In this document: one piece after another, positions 32,441 to 44,370 of the stretch
Layout: the number at the start of each line of letters is the position of its first letter
How positions within the stretch are numbered: the first letter of the stretch is position 1
Assembly (NCBI GenBank): GCA_032718475.1
Contig: JAUCBJ010004851.1
Location: forward strand, 52,791 to 116,790
Length of the DNA: 64,000 bases
Reading direction: 5' to 3'
DNA from: Nemertoderma westbladi
Taxonomy: Eukaryota > Xenacoelomorpha > Nemertodermatida > Nemertodermatidae
Notes under the pieces: generated by a model
What the model was told of the DNA's origin: nothing
Databases searched by the model: none
What the model saw: the letters and a program-made list of their open reading frames with translations, nothing else
Program-made: the position numbers and the translations under genes

Positions 32441-33476
32441 CAGGGCTGGCAAAAACCATAGGTTTTTCAGAAAAATTTATAGGTTTTAGGTTTTTGCAAG
32501 GTTTTTGTAGGTTTTTGGAAGGTTTTTGCCGGTTTTTGAAGGTTTTCGCTAGGTTTTTGTAGTAATTTCGCTAGGTTTTTGTAGTATTTCTGTATTTGTA
32601 TATTGATTGATTAGATTGACCTGGTTGGTAAATGATTAGCCTAGATAAATTATATGGGGCCAAATTTGGTCAACTGGTAGACTGGTCAAGATTATATTTT
32701 ATAGATACACTATGATACAAACTGACAAAATTGTTTGAAAGAATGAGTCCGTCAGGTTTCATTGTCATATTAGTTCAGACAGTCCCATAATGCAGTCAGG
32801 AACACTGGTCACAATATGTCCAATTTACAGCCAGAATGTGTCCGCGGAAAACGCTCTCAGAGTGAAATTTCTCCATAGAAAACAATGCTAAATTTAATTT
32901 GAAAACCGGCAGTGAAATTTTAACAGCCCATACTGCCATAAAAGCATAACGCAAACCATAACCCGATAACCACCTGACTGCCTGTGACCACCAGCAGACC
33001 AGAGCCAGAGCTACAGAGACCAAGCAGCCAAGACCACCCACTGACGCTGACCCAGCCACCTGGAGCCTGGACCACTGCTGCACTGTACGTACGTGTACAG
33101 TACAGTTATCAGCAGCAACGTACATACTACATACGTCTGTACGTCAGGATGGAGGTCTGTAGTCTAGTCAGGTAGTTGAGTTACCGGTCAGCCGGTACCG
33201 GACCATCTGACTGCTAACTTGCATCAGCTAACTTGCATCAGTCAGCTTGTCCAGTTGTCAGTAGTGACAAGACAACTGGACTGGACTGGAACTCATCAGC
33301 TGACAATGCAAGTTGACTTGTTCAGTTGTTTTGAGTGTACAAATGAAATTAAAAGGCAAATTAAAGATGAAAAATCAAAAACCTAAAAACCTAGTTTTAG
33401 GCTTTTTTCACATTTTAGGTTTTTGACAAAAACCTACAAAAACCTAGGTTTACAAAAACCTACTTTGCCAGCCCTG
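32441..33476. mobile_element. hAT-like MITE, 1.04 kb
   Basis: Ends are CAGGGCTGGCAAA and TTTGCCAGCCCTG, an exact inverted repeat. The flanks carry a perfect 8-bp duplication GTGCAGTA (32433-32440 and 33477-33484). Subterminal zones on both sides are packed with AGGTTTTTG / CAAAAACCT words, likely transposase-binding repeats. No transposase is encoded. Confidence 0.85.
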
Positions 33477-34768
33477 GTGCAGTACTGTAGGTACTAGTGC
33501 AGTAGTGTACTGACTGCCTGTCTTTCAGTCTTTGTACTGTCTGACTGTTGTAGCCTCAGCCTGGCACCTGCACCTGGTAGGCCAGTCAGCCAGTCTGCCA
33601 GTACTGAGTACAGCAGTAGGCAGTGTAACTCTGTAACTGTACTATGATGGACTAGACTAGACTGCTAGATGACTGTGACGGTCAGACTGTGGACAACTGA
33701 TTGTGCATTGTACATTGTGTTGTGTGTCTCTGTCTGTCTTTTACAGTTTTATACTGGCAACTGGAGCTCCGGTCATTCTCCGGTCAAATTTTTGCCGGAC
33801 CGGAGTCAGCTGTCCATGTCCATGGCCGACCGAAATTTTCTAACCAAAACAATAAACAAAACTAGATTTCCTAATTAACGGAAAGGAGTAGGTTACAGTG
33901 GCGGGCTTTTCTAACCAAACTGCCAAAACAATAAACGATAACCTGATAACCCAATATAACAGGTTAATGGGTTAGGCCTACATTCTTATTTTGCAAGACG
34001 AAAATACCACGGGCTGACAGGTAGGCGTAGGCCTACTGAGGAACTGACTGACTGATGAATCAGGACTATACCGGTAACTGATTTTTAGTACGTAAACCTG
34101 GTAACGGTCAGGCAGTCAGGGGTCAGCCGCCAGCCGGTAGCAAAATATAATTTTGGAAACGATGATACTGTATAGGCCTACTGTAGGCCTTATTTGTTCT
34201 GGGGAACTGCTGGTCATAATCCTGTATGGAATCCATCCAAAAAGTGCGCCGGATAGCGCGCCGACCAATTTTTATGTGCGCCGCGCGCCGACTGGCCGAA
34301 GCAATTTCGAAGCAAACCCCGGCCAGCCGGCTGCCCCGGCCGACCAAATTATTAAGCGCGCCGCAGATTGAAATAATTAAATTTTGAAGAGCGCTGCTCA
34401 GCCACGCCAATTGCCAATGCAATTTCAACTTTGAAGGAGTGTAACCATAACCAACCAGTCTGCCAATTTCAGTCAGTCAGTAGTACTGCTGTAGCTGCAG
34501 AACTGTCTGACTGTACCAGCAGTACTGCAGTAACCATAACCATGCAACAGAAAAAAAGAAAGGCGAACGACTGAGCGAAGCGAGCCGAAATTTATAATCA
34601 GCTAATAATAATGTAATGTAATTTTTAAGGCAATTCCGTAATTGTTAAACCACTAAATCGGCGCCGGTTTTTATTTTTGGGAGCGCCATGCGCCAAAACC
34701 GGCGCGCTTTACGATTTACTGGTATTGGACTGCTACTGCGCGGTAGGCTGGCAGGCATACCGCGGTAA
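33477..34768. other. Non-coding, with a minisatellite monomer and a GC-rich block
   Basis: A monomer of the 42.8-43.2 kb minisatellite lies at 33835-33960 (GGTTACAGTGGCGGGCTTTT). At 34230-34420 and 34640-34720 the base composition turns GC-rich, with GCGCGCCG words, unlike the surroundings. No gene is supported. Confidence 0.5.
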
Positions 34769-34921
34769 AACGAACTTAGATCCTGCAAGGCCTGACTTTG
34801 ATGAACTTAGATCTTTCCGAACTTAGGTCCTATGTATGCGAACGTAGATCCTATCTGGGTGAACTTAGATCCTACCTAGGTGAACTTAGATCCCACCTAG
34901 GTGAACTTAGATCCTAACTAG
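34769..34921 (+). repeat. Short tandem GAACTTAGATCC repeats, left cluster
   Basis: About seven copies of GAACTTAGATCC variants lie just upstream of the DUF4806-type gene. A second cluster in the same orientation lies at 40220-40345, beyond the gene. Confidence 0.75.
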
Positions 34922-37900
34922 ATGATTATAGTACATTTCCTCGAAAACGATAGTGTGGATTGGGCACCATCAACATGGTTGGGCTTGGGAACAAGCGTGG
35001 AGCCACCCAAATCGTCACTTAGTTATATATTCTGGCCCCCAAAGAACGCCGGTGGAATAAGAAGAAGACGAGGTGAAGGCGACGTTACAAAGTATGGCCA
35101 AAATATAAAATAAGGATCCTCCAATATACCAGTTAGTTTCGTTCGTCATTGCATTACAAAATATGAATTTGTATTATTATTACTGTAGTACTGTACTATA
35201 CTATATTAATTAATATATCACGACTATTAATTTTCCAGAAATTGTGACACACACTATACTACTTATGTGTATATATACTAGCAGAATTGCCGTCCAAAAT
35301 GTCTTCATAGCAAAACTACATTGTACTGAGTGTTGCGCGAGTATCAAATTTATTAAAAATGAATGTATTATACTGTATGTTGAAAAGAGTCTATTGTGTC
35401 ATGTATTTTCTCCATTTATTTTCTCCATGTATTTTCTCCTTAATAACCCTAGATCCCTTCCTATAATAAACGTATTTTCTCAAATTATATTACATCATAG
35501 TGCATGACGATCACGATCATGTCATGTTGTTTTTGACTCATGTACATTATTTGTATTATTATCTTCCAGATTCCAATGAACGGGCTGTGATCTTAGCCGC
35601 CAAGGCTGAGAATGATGGATTAATAACCGAACAATCCACATGCGGCGAAGATGAAGAATCGCAGATTGTTTGCGAACCTCTCAGGAAACGACCCAAGATT
35701 AATTATAACATCCTAAACAGTGATGGGTACATTAATGACGGTGATGAATCATCATCAGATCAGGTAAGTGTTTAGTTTAGAAACAACTTAACAACTTAAT
35801 GTTTGCAACAGGATTGTTCTAGAAAGTTTAAATAATATGCATAGTTACAATAATTAATAATTCCCCCAAATAATTCAACTTTCTTTTAAAAATTCACTTT
35901 TTTATCCGCAATTGCGGACATAATAATTATTTATTACATGGGAAAAAAAGTAAAAATTTTTTTTTCATTATTCTCGAGGCATTTTATTTAGCGAGCGTCA
36001 ACGAGGTTAATAAAGGGTCGAGAGCATTTTGAAAGAAAGTGGTCTACGTGTTTTTTCCCATGTAATACGTAATTTTATTCTTAAATTGGTACTTTTTTTT
36101 TAGCTTAAAATATACTAATCCTTTAATTGTAATTAAATTTATCAGCCAAATATATTGGAATATTTTCTTATAGCACTATGAGGCACACTAACTAAATTAA
36201 TATAAACTACCTACCTAACTATATACAAAAGTTCAAGATCAATCTAACCCGCTGACGCGCTGAGTCAGTGGGGGGCGCGGGGGCAGCTGGCGACAAAACC
36301 TCGTCGTAGAGGCCGTCGGACAGAGGGTCCATGGAGCCGAGGATGGAGGCCGTGTTGCCGATCAAGATGGCTACGAGGAGACGTTGGAGGAGGAACCGAT
36401 GGGATCGCGGCTCCTGAGTGGCTGCGTGGAGGCGTCGGCCAACCTCCTTAAGGAATGCAGCCGTCTCAGGACCGGGCCGACTGAAGGTCTCGAATGCTAC
36501 CGGGTCGAAGAGGTAGCTCCCTCGGACGGTCAGTTCCTCGTATTTCTTAATCTTTGAGTTTTCCGCCTCCTCGACAACACGGCGGCCGGCCTGCGTGCTC
36601 TGGGCGAGATGACTGGGAGCGAGGGGATCGACGACGGTCGCATCCCAGGTCATCGGCCGGCCCCCACTCCACGATTCGAGGGTAACGCCATCGACACGCT
36701 TCCCATCAGCTCTACACAACCCGACCGGTTCAAGGCGAGCTCTAACCCCACAGGAGGCCAATGCACGTTTCACTATGTCGTTTAACATAGAGTGGCGTGA
36801 CAGCCTCCCGGCGCTTCTCACACAGGATAGTCCGTGGAGACCATCCGGGTTTACTTCGGATCCGCACCGGGAGCACCTTTTTTGTTGCTTAATTGTTTAA
36901 TAAAACGTAAAGCGATATAGTGTTACAAAATGTATTGAACTGTAGTTTTTTACTATATTGCTTCCATAGTTACTGCAATTTAATTTACTGTACCCTTCAA
37001 CTCCTGATACTGCTTTACTCAATGTTAAATAATATAGTGTTCTAGAATATTTATTACGTAACTAGAGAGCCGCTTAACAACATAAACAAATATTGGATAT
37101 TGAGTCCGTTTTGGAGTTCGCCGCGCAGACACTAAAGTTCCAATAACTTTTGAGTGTGGATATTGCTCAAATTACTTGCTAACCTTTTCTACGTCAATGC
37201 TCATTGAACACATTTAATAAAATTTACGAAATTCCACCAAAAATATTTTGTTTTACTTTTTTTGCCGGGAAAAAAAGTAAAATCAATGCAATCCTATGGG
37301 TCACTTTTTATCCCTAGGCGAAAAAAGTGCAACTTTTTCTCCCGATATTGGTCTAATAAAACAAAAAGGTTATCTTAAATCTGTTCTATTGCGTTTAGTT
37401 TATTGTTTTGGTTAAAATAACGTGCCACTGTAACCTGCTCATTTCCCTAAATTGAGAATTTAACATTGAGGAGGGAAATTAATTCGCCAAGGCGGGTTTT
37501 GCATTCAATCCCCCCCCCCCCCCCATGTCTCGTTTTTCCACACATGTTAGTTCATTAAATGCTAATTTTGTGCATTTTAGGACGATGCATCTCAGTATAA
37601 TACGTGTAGCAGAGGAATAGATAGCAAATTAAGGAAAGATTTCGATTGTAGAATTCTATTTGGAGAAATTCCTCTGTTTCCATCACCAGACCAAGTGCCA
37701 TCTGGGTCTGGTGATATAAGTGCAGCAGGTGTCACGATTGGAGAAGGTACTGGGTCTGGTGATGTAAGTGCAGCGGGTGCCACGATTGGAGAAGGTACTG
37801 GGTCTGGTGATGTAAGTGCAGCGGGAGCCACGATCCCAGAGCCACCTAATGAGGACGAGCAGAATAGAAACGTAGTGCTAGCTACTATTGGACAAGATGC

Positions 37901-39359
37901 ATGGAATTTAATTATGTCTACCGCGGTAGACAATGCCGACATCCAGACACCTTATCCTGCTTCAACGTCATCCCAGGCATTGATCGATGAAGTATCCGTG
38001 TCCGGACTCACAACAAAGTGTGGCGGAACCACATCAAAAGTAGAAAAGCCAAGCGCAGTGGCGCAAATATTATCAAATCAGGAGTATATTAAAGAGAATC
38101 TTAGAGCCTTAACCCGGCTGATGAAGGCAGTTTTATGCCAATTGAAGACGGCTATTCCTATTAACGATGAGGAACTGCAGGATGCTTCCCCATGCACGTA
38201 TCTACCTTTATCATCATTAGATCAATTTCATGCTCTAGAAGCCAAGCTATGCGATCTCTCCTTCTTCAACCGAATGGTTCACGAAATCCAGTGCGTTGGT
38301 GGCCCCGACTCCATGGCCACAGTCCGTGCCGCAATGCGCCATTGCATTACCAATGATCTTGGGGCGCATTTTAATTGGATAGGATCAAATGGAAAGAAGG
38401 CATTTAGAGATACGAAGGTAATTAATATATAGTATTATCAAGCAATTTGTCATCAAATTTTATACTACTCCACTCCATTCCATAATTGTTTGAATTTTAT
38501 ATTTAATTTTTTAAATTTAATAAAATGTAATAAATTTAATTAAAATTTAATAAATTTTAATTTTTTTTTTTAATGTTTTAGAAAATATTATCTATTCATT
38601 TTAAAACAAATGATGTTCTAGAACAATAATTTTTGTTATAGAACATTTTATTACACCATTTTATTATTATTTTTTTTTTATTATTTTATTTATTATTTTT
38701 TTTAAACATACGGTTTATATTTCAACAATAAAATTTGCGTACGATATAAATAAATTAAAATTGTCACGAAAAGATTTTTAGAACAAAAAATATGTATTAT
38801 AGAACATTAATAAATTTAATTAATAATCCATTATTTTTAAAACGAAAAAAGCAAAAACTAAACAATTTTCGTTACCACCTTTTTGTTTCAAAATAATGTC
38901 CTAGTCAAAACGATACCCGGTAGGCCTACTTTAAAATAAAATGTGTTGGTTGTCAGAAATTTAGTGCATAGGGACATGAAATTCTTCATTCCTTCCATTA
39001 AATAATAATACACTTCGATTTTCGTAAAATGGTTCAATCTCGATAGAGTACTCGTCTCTAGAAATGAAATCATCCTATGTTCGAATTTTGAAAAACCTCG
39101 CACATTAATCTTAAAAGGTGTTAGGTTACACGCAAAGTTTTTTTACAGGGCAATAACCAGAGTAGAAAAAATTATTACTTATTATTTTTTCTTATGTGTT
39201 TAGATTTGCAAAGCAATTACAAAGGCAGTTATGCAGTCAGGTGGCGGTGCAGTACTTCACCACATTGAGGAAAAAATGAAGGATTGGCTAAAGCACTCGA
39301 CATCCAGGAAAATGGAAGGAGAAAGGAAGAGTGGACAGGGTCAGAATAAAGATAACTGA
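34922..39359 (+). CDS. DUF4806-type protein, four exons
   Basis: Exons at 34922-35072, 35570-35763, 37581-38417 and 39204-39359 join in phase to 445 codons. Donors are GAG|GTGAAG, CAG|GTAAGT and AAG|GTAATT; acceptors are CTTCCAG, CATTTTAG and GTGTTTAG. Exon 1 encodes an N-terminus with VHFLENDSVDWAPSTWL and a later FWPPKN, the usual start of this family. Residues about 322-405, across the last junction, carry the DUF4806-like block: LDQFHALEAKLCD, CVGGPDSMATVRAAM, NDLGAHFNWIGSNGKKAF. Exon 3 also holds nearly three copies of a 16-residue repeat (GSGDVSAAGATIGEGT). The family has no known activity and is often multicopy in invertebrates. The gene is intact, which argues for function. The family name rests on recalled pattern. 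Confidence 0.75.
35933..36066. repeat. Foldback in intron 2
   Basis: Perfect 16-bp arms (ATTACATGGGAAAAAA at 35933-35948 and its inverse at 36051-36066) enclose about 100 bp. It could be a small MITE end pair or an intronic hairpin. Confidence 0.6.
36219..36880 (-). pseudogene. GC-rich retroelement fragment: zinc motif plus RT-associated C-terminal domain
   Basis: A 200-codon frame, extended upstream by about 20 codons, lies antisense in intron 2 of the DUF4806-type gene. It begins with CSRCGSEVNPDGLHGLSC (CX2CX11HX4C), then SAGRLSRHSMLNDIVKRAL, KRVDGVTLESW, RPMTWDATVVD and FLLQRLLVAILIGN. I recall this domain order from the region after the RT in many invertebrate retroelement proteins; the VD-X12-D spacing resembles a restriction-like endonuclease core, but that is inference. 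It is far more GC-rich than its surroundings. No RT precedes it, so it is a truncated remnant. Confidence 0.45.
36881..37580. other. Rest of intron 2 of the DUF4806-type gene
   Basis: AT-rich, with a reverse-orientation minisatellite monomer near 37395-37450 (GTAACCTGCTCATTTCC) and a C-run at 37509-37524 followed by CATG, like the MITE ends near 43.6 kb. No gene. Confidence 0.45.
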
Positions 39360-39659
39360 ATAAGAATAATTTTACAAATTGCCTTTAAAGTTTAGTTTAG
39401 TTTAGTTAAGTTTAGTTTGAATGTTGGTTCTAAGGTTTTTGAGTTAGATATTGAATATAATTTGCCAACATCCCAGAGCTAAAAAACATATTGCATTAGT
39501 TGTCAAATACACTGTTGTGAGTAAATTACCTTTAAAGTTTAATGTTAAGTTAATTTTGAATATTTGTTGGTTATTGATGTTATTGGGAATATATTAATTT
39601 GCTTATCTATTATCAAACTCTATAAAGTGGGACAGTAATACAGTTTAAGATTTTGAGAC

Positions 39660-41215
39660 ACATGATAAACTAAGCTATGTGTATCTAGTCTGAGACTTCA
39701 AGCAGCACATGGATAACTAAGCTAACTGGTTATCTAGTTTAAGACTTCAAGCAGAATATGAATAAAATACAAATTCATTTTACAAATTGAGTTCATTGAC
39801 AGTGGAGCTCCGATACAAATGAACGCAACTATGATGTCTATTTAGTCGTACTATAACAATTTCTGAACCGAATTATATAATGTTTAAAAATAGTTCAAAT
39901 AAGTCGTTCAACAATGGGTGATAGCTACATAATTGAACGCACAAATATCCACCTTTTGCGTTTAAATTTAGTTCAGAGCAAAACAATTATACGTTTACTA
40001 ACGATTTTGCGACGTTCAAGGCAATTCCAATATTAACGTTCGTTTGATGGGTATTTTGGTGTTGCAAAATACGTGGAAAAACACGCCATTCATAAACGTG
40101 TACTGGACTTTAACTGAACCACGTTCAGAACGTGGTTTTAACGAATTTCAACGTGAAATAGACGTTATTGTGCTACTAGGGTAGATCCCAGTTTATGCTA
40201 TTAAAAGCTTTTGGTAATCATCAAGCTCATCGCGAAGCGAAATTAGATCCCACGTTTAAAGCAAAGCGAACTTAGATCTTAGGTGAACTTAGATCCCAAT
40301 TTATACAAATAGAGGAGAAGCGAACTTAGATCCCATGTGTACTGTACGCTTAAAGTACAGTAGTTGCGATCCCGAGTGACTCACCAACCAACTACAATTT
40401 GCCAATTTATAGCTAAATTCGTTGCAATGTATTATTGTGGCTAAGTTCGCTTCCCTTGAAGCGCGTGATAATATTTACAGTAAGGTCTGCGGCTAGCCTA
40501 TGGGAATGACATTGCACTTCTAAGCTGATTTGTTAACTAGTCTGGGACTTCGAGTAGCACGTGAACAACTAAACTGACTGGTTAACAAGTCTGGTACTTC
40601 GAGCAACACTTGAACAACTATGCTGACTGGTTAACTGGTCTAGGACTTCGAGCAGCACGTGAACAAATAAACTGGCTGGTTACCTAGTCTGGGACTTCGA
40701 TCAGCAGGTGAACAACTAAACCAGCACGTTAACTAGTCTGGGGCTTCGAGCAGCACGTGAACAACTAAACTGACTGGTTAACTAGTCTGGGACTTCCAGT
40801 AGCACGTGAACAACTAAGCTGACTGGTTAACAAGTCCGGGACTTCGAGCAGCACTTGAACAACTAAGCTGACTGGTTAACAAGTCTGGGACTTCGAGAAA
40901 AATTGCAAATTGAGGAGGGGGGCGATGTACCAGACTAGTTAACCAGACATGTACACTAGTTAACCAGTCAGCTTAGTTGTTCACGTGCTACTCGAAGTCC
41001 CAGACTAGTTGACCACTCAGCTTAGTTGTTCACGTGCTGTTCGAATACCCAAACTTGTTAACCTGTCAGCTTAATTGTTCACGTGCTACTCGAAGTCCCA
41101 GACTAGTTAACCAGTCAGCTTAGTTGTTCACGTGCTACTCGAAGTCCCAGACTAGTTGACCACTCAGCTTAGTTTTTCACGTGCCGCTCGAAGCCCCAGA
41201 CTAGTTAACCTTCTA
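39660..41215. repeat. 49-50 bp satellite in two converging arrays
   Basis: About eight units in one orientation (40512-40903) are followed by about six in the opposite orientation (40929-41212), separated by roughly 25 bp. A unit reads like GTTAACTAGTCTGGGACTTC then GAGCAGCACGTGAACAACTA. Worn plus-orientation units occur earlier, at 39672-39760. Every good unit carries GTTAAC and CACGTG palindromes. Confidence 0.85.
40220..40345 (+). repeat. GAACTTAGATCC repeats, right cluster
   Basis: Four copies of the motif found at 34769-34921, same orientation, beyond the 3' end of the DUF4806-type gene. Confidence 0.7.
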
Positions 41216-41507
41216 TCTCCCAGTGTTCCCAATTGGGAGCATTTTTATAAATTCAAGTGGAGGAAATTTAATATAGGCTTATATTACTTTTTTTAATGTT
41301 AATATTTTTAGGAAGAGTGGAATATTGTTTTTTATTTTCAACTTCAAGTGTTTTCAAACTTCAAGTTGGTCTTTTGGCATGCCAATTTTGCCAATTCTCA
41401 TTTTTTTTTTATTTTTGGAACATGCAAACAATAGTGGTCAAAAACGTTACAAATTTGATATTCCAAACCAGTGGCGACATTAAAATTAGACTTTTAAATA
41501 ATACAGT

Positions 41508-42233
41508 CCCAATCCCAATAAGCATTAACTTGGTCATTTTGGCGGCCAAAATGACCGAAATGGCCAAATATAAATTGCGGCATTCATGAAAGGAACTTCT
41601 GAGGCGAGTTGGCTTGTCAATCACAGCCAGTGAATAGAGGCAGAGTGTAAGTAAAGCCCAGTATGTTGGCAGATAGAAAAAGGCTTCACCGGACATTCCC
41701 TCCCCAACCCCCCACCCGGACAGTTCCGTTCTGTTCGAGTAGGACACGTCTATTTTTCATTTTGTAAGGTAAACGGACCGCTTGTATCCAGACAAGTTTT
41801 ACAGTATCCAATATCCCTTTATATTTTGCATCCCGATTTTACATTTTTTATCCAAATTTTATTTATGGATTTCATCAATTCAATTACACTGTATTGTTCG
41901 TTAATCTTTAAACAATTATGTAATTACTGTAGATATACTGTTTTGTTTACTAGAGTTATAATAATTAATAGTTTTAATTATGAGCATTATTATCTAATTG
42001 TTTTCTTCAAATTGTAGCAGATGTGGTTGACTATTATTGATGCAATCAAAATTTATACCTCTCCAGGGGAAAATCGACATGCGTCGACCTGTATTCTGTG
42101 TTCAGCATTAATGCATGTTAAATCGCTTCGCCAAAACGACCAAGTAGTAGCCCATAGGAATACACTACATTTTTTTGGCGATTTGGTCATTTTGGCCGCC
42201 AAAACGACCAAGTTAATGCTTATTGGGATTGGG
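41508..42233. mobile_element. MITE with long palindromic inverted repeats, 0.73 kb
   Basis: The left end CCCAATCCCAATAAGCATTA is repeated inversely at 42214-42233, and the match continues for about 50 bp. Within each arm GGTCATTTTGGC/GGCCAAAATGACC is itself a near-perfect palindrome. The interior is non-coding. No clear target duplication was found. Confidence 0.65.
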
Positions 42234-42579
42234 AATGTATGACATTATTATTTGAAAAAAATTTTTTTAGAAAAACGACCATCTTGTGCCAAATTACTCC
42301 CTTTAAGGGGGGGGGGGGGGGGGGGTGGGGTGTACACCATTTTCGAACAACTCTTCGATTTATCACTCTCAGCGTTTCAAAATTGTTTGGTTCGGGCCTA
42401 AGATGCTATTCTACATGCCAGGTCAGAAAATTTTTTTTTTCGCTATTTAATATTAGTTAATACTAGTTATCAATAAAAAAAACTTGGTTGCGCTTAAAAC
42501 CCTAAGGCTTTTACAGTTTTGAATCTAATCACATGAAAGTTTTTTTATATGATATATCAAAGATGGGGCAACATAACCA

Positions 42580-42765
42580 TCAGGCGAAATTTTGTGAAAA
42601 TAATTCTGCACCGCAGAATTATTTACGTTACGGTAATACGCAAATTATTTTTTTCGGAATTCAGAAACGTAACGTAATTTGGAAATTATTCCGAAATGTA
42701 ATAGCGTAACGTAAAAAGTTCAGTTTTTCAAACGTAACGTAACGTAACGTACAGTATAACATCCT
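42580..42765. repeat. ACGTAACGTA-rich low-complexity stretch
   Basis: Contains a perfect AATAATTCTGC-ACC-GCAGAATTATT hairpin and runs of AACGT, both typical of DNA-transposon subterminal regions. Just before it, near 42301-42322, is a long G-run preceded by TTTAA. Confidence 0.4.
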
Positions 42766-42799
42766 TGATCAGTTGTTTAAAACAAGTGTGACGGTACTG

Positions 42800-43190
42800 T
42801 ATGAAGGTTAAAAGAACAGGTTACAGAGGCATGCTTTTCTAACCACAACAATAAAAGATCACTTTACCAATCGAGGGAAAGGAGCAGGTTACATAGACGG
42901 CAATTTCTAACCAAAACAATAAATGATAACATTACCAAGTGAGTGAAAGGAACAGATTACAGAGGCAGGCTTTTCTAACCAAAACAATTAACAGAAGTAG
43001 GCTTTTCTAAAACAATAAACGTTCACTTTACCAAAAGAGGGAAAGGAACAGGTTGCAGAGGCGGGATTTTCTAACCCGTCCAAAACAATATACGATCACT
43101 TAATTAATTAAAAGAAAAGATAAGGTTACAGGCGGGCTTTTCTAACCAAAACAATAAACTATTATTTAACAATTTAGGAAATGGATTATT
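42800..43190 (+). repeat. Minisatellite, about six units of roughly 60-65 bp
   Basis: Units share GGAAAGGAGCAGGTTACAGA, GGCGGGCTTTTCTAACC and AAAACAATAAACGATCACTT. Single monomers occur elsewhere (30711, 33835-33960, and 37395-37450 inverted), so the monomer is dispersed as well as tandem. Confidence 0.75.
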
Positions 43191-43595
43191 TTACGGCGGC
43201 ATGATTTTATGTATATTTGTAAATATCCTTTATTGGGACAACCTCTTTCATCCGGTCTTTTTGGCTAAATACGGCCCGATGGGACTATCCAAGTTGGAAT
43301 GAGTAGTTTTTTCTACCACATACTGTCGGAGTTTGTGGACTGATCTGTTCTGTTGGAACTGGTGGTGCGGCTATCCGTAATACTGTAGTACACAGACAGT
43401 AGATACATTATAAACTGATAAATGTGAAAGGTACAGTAAAGCCTGTTTGGCCTATTAATTATTTGAAATATATTTCGATAACTATTTAAAAGGTAGGCTA
43501 CAGTATCGGCACTGAAGTTAGTTAATTAATTAGCATCATTCTGTCATCACAAGATCAGTACCTAATGTAGTATAATACAGTATTATTCTTTTTAA

Positions 43596-44370
43596 GGGGG
43601 GACTCCCCCCCCCCCCCCCCCCCATGAACACTTTTTTAAAATGTTTACAATTTCTACTGAAATTAAAATATTTTGATTTTATACAGTATGGGATGTTAAA
43701 ATATGGCTAAACATTTGTTTTTTCGAAAAATTTTCAAATTTCAAGTCGCCTTCTAGCGGCCATTGAATGAAACAATATTTGCGGTTAAAATGCTACTAGT
43801 CATTCAATTTTAGGTGAAATTAAAACTTTGATTTAGCCATTTCTTAAAATTAATTAATATTTGGCAAAATTTAAACAAATTTTTGGCTTTAATCTGAAAA
43901 ATTGGCTGTAAAAACAGAAATATGAACTAATAACTTTTAAAGAACAGCCGAATCCCTTTCGAATGAGCCAATAATAAAAAAATTGGTTAAAAAATGGCGG
44001 AGGGGTAGTAATTTTAAAAATGAAAAATGTCATTCCAAGATAATTATGACTTCAAAGTTTTGGTCTGGTTGGTTAATCATTTCTGGCATGATAGAAGCGC
44101 ATCACCGGTGTAAAACTGTCATTATGAGGGTTTTCGGGGTCGCTGATTTCCTTTCAGTGGAATCTAGTCTGCCTGTCTGTTTTGCCAGTCTGTTTTACAA
44201 TTTGACAGACAGACCATCATACAGAAAAACAGCGATAACTCGAGAAATAAAAGAGGTTTAGCTAAGCGGTTTTCAGATTTGAAAACCTCATTAAATTCTG
44301 CTATAGATTAAATCAAAAAACACGATTTGAAATTATGACATGGGGGGGGGGGGGGGGTGGTACTCCCCCC
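43596..44370. mobile_element. TTAA-flanked MITE with G/C-run ends, 775 bp
   Basis: TTAA lies immediately outside both ends (43592-43595 and 44371-44374). The left end GGGGGGACTCCCCC.. and the inverse of the right end GGGGGGAGTACCACCCC.. match, both running into a long C-run and then CATG. A TTAA target duplication is typical of piggyBac- and Kolobok-type elements. The interior is non-coding and includes a GTCTG/CAGAC segment and the ACCCCGAAAACC core. Confidence 0.65.

Noticed and set aside
34123-34428. Overlapping frames on both strands in the GC-rich block
   Set aside because: GC-rich composition removes stop codons on both strands. No family resemblance or supporting exon structure.
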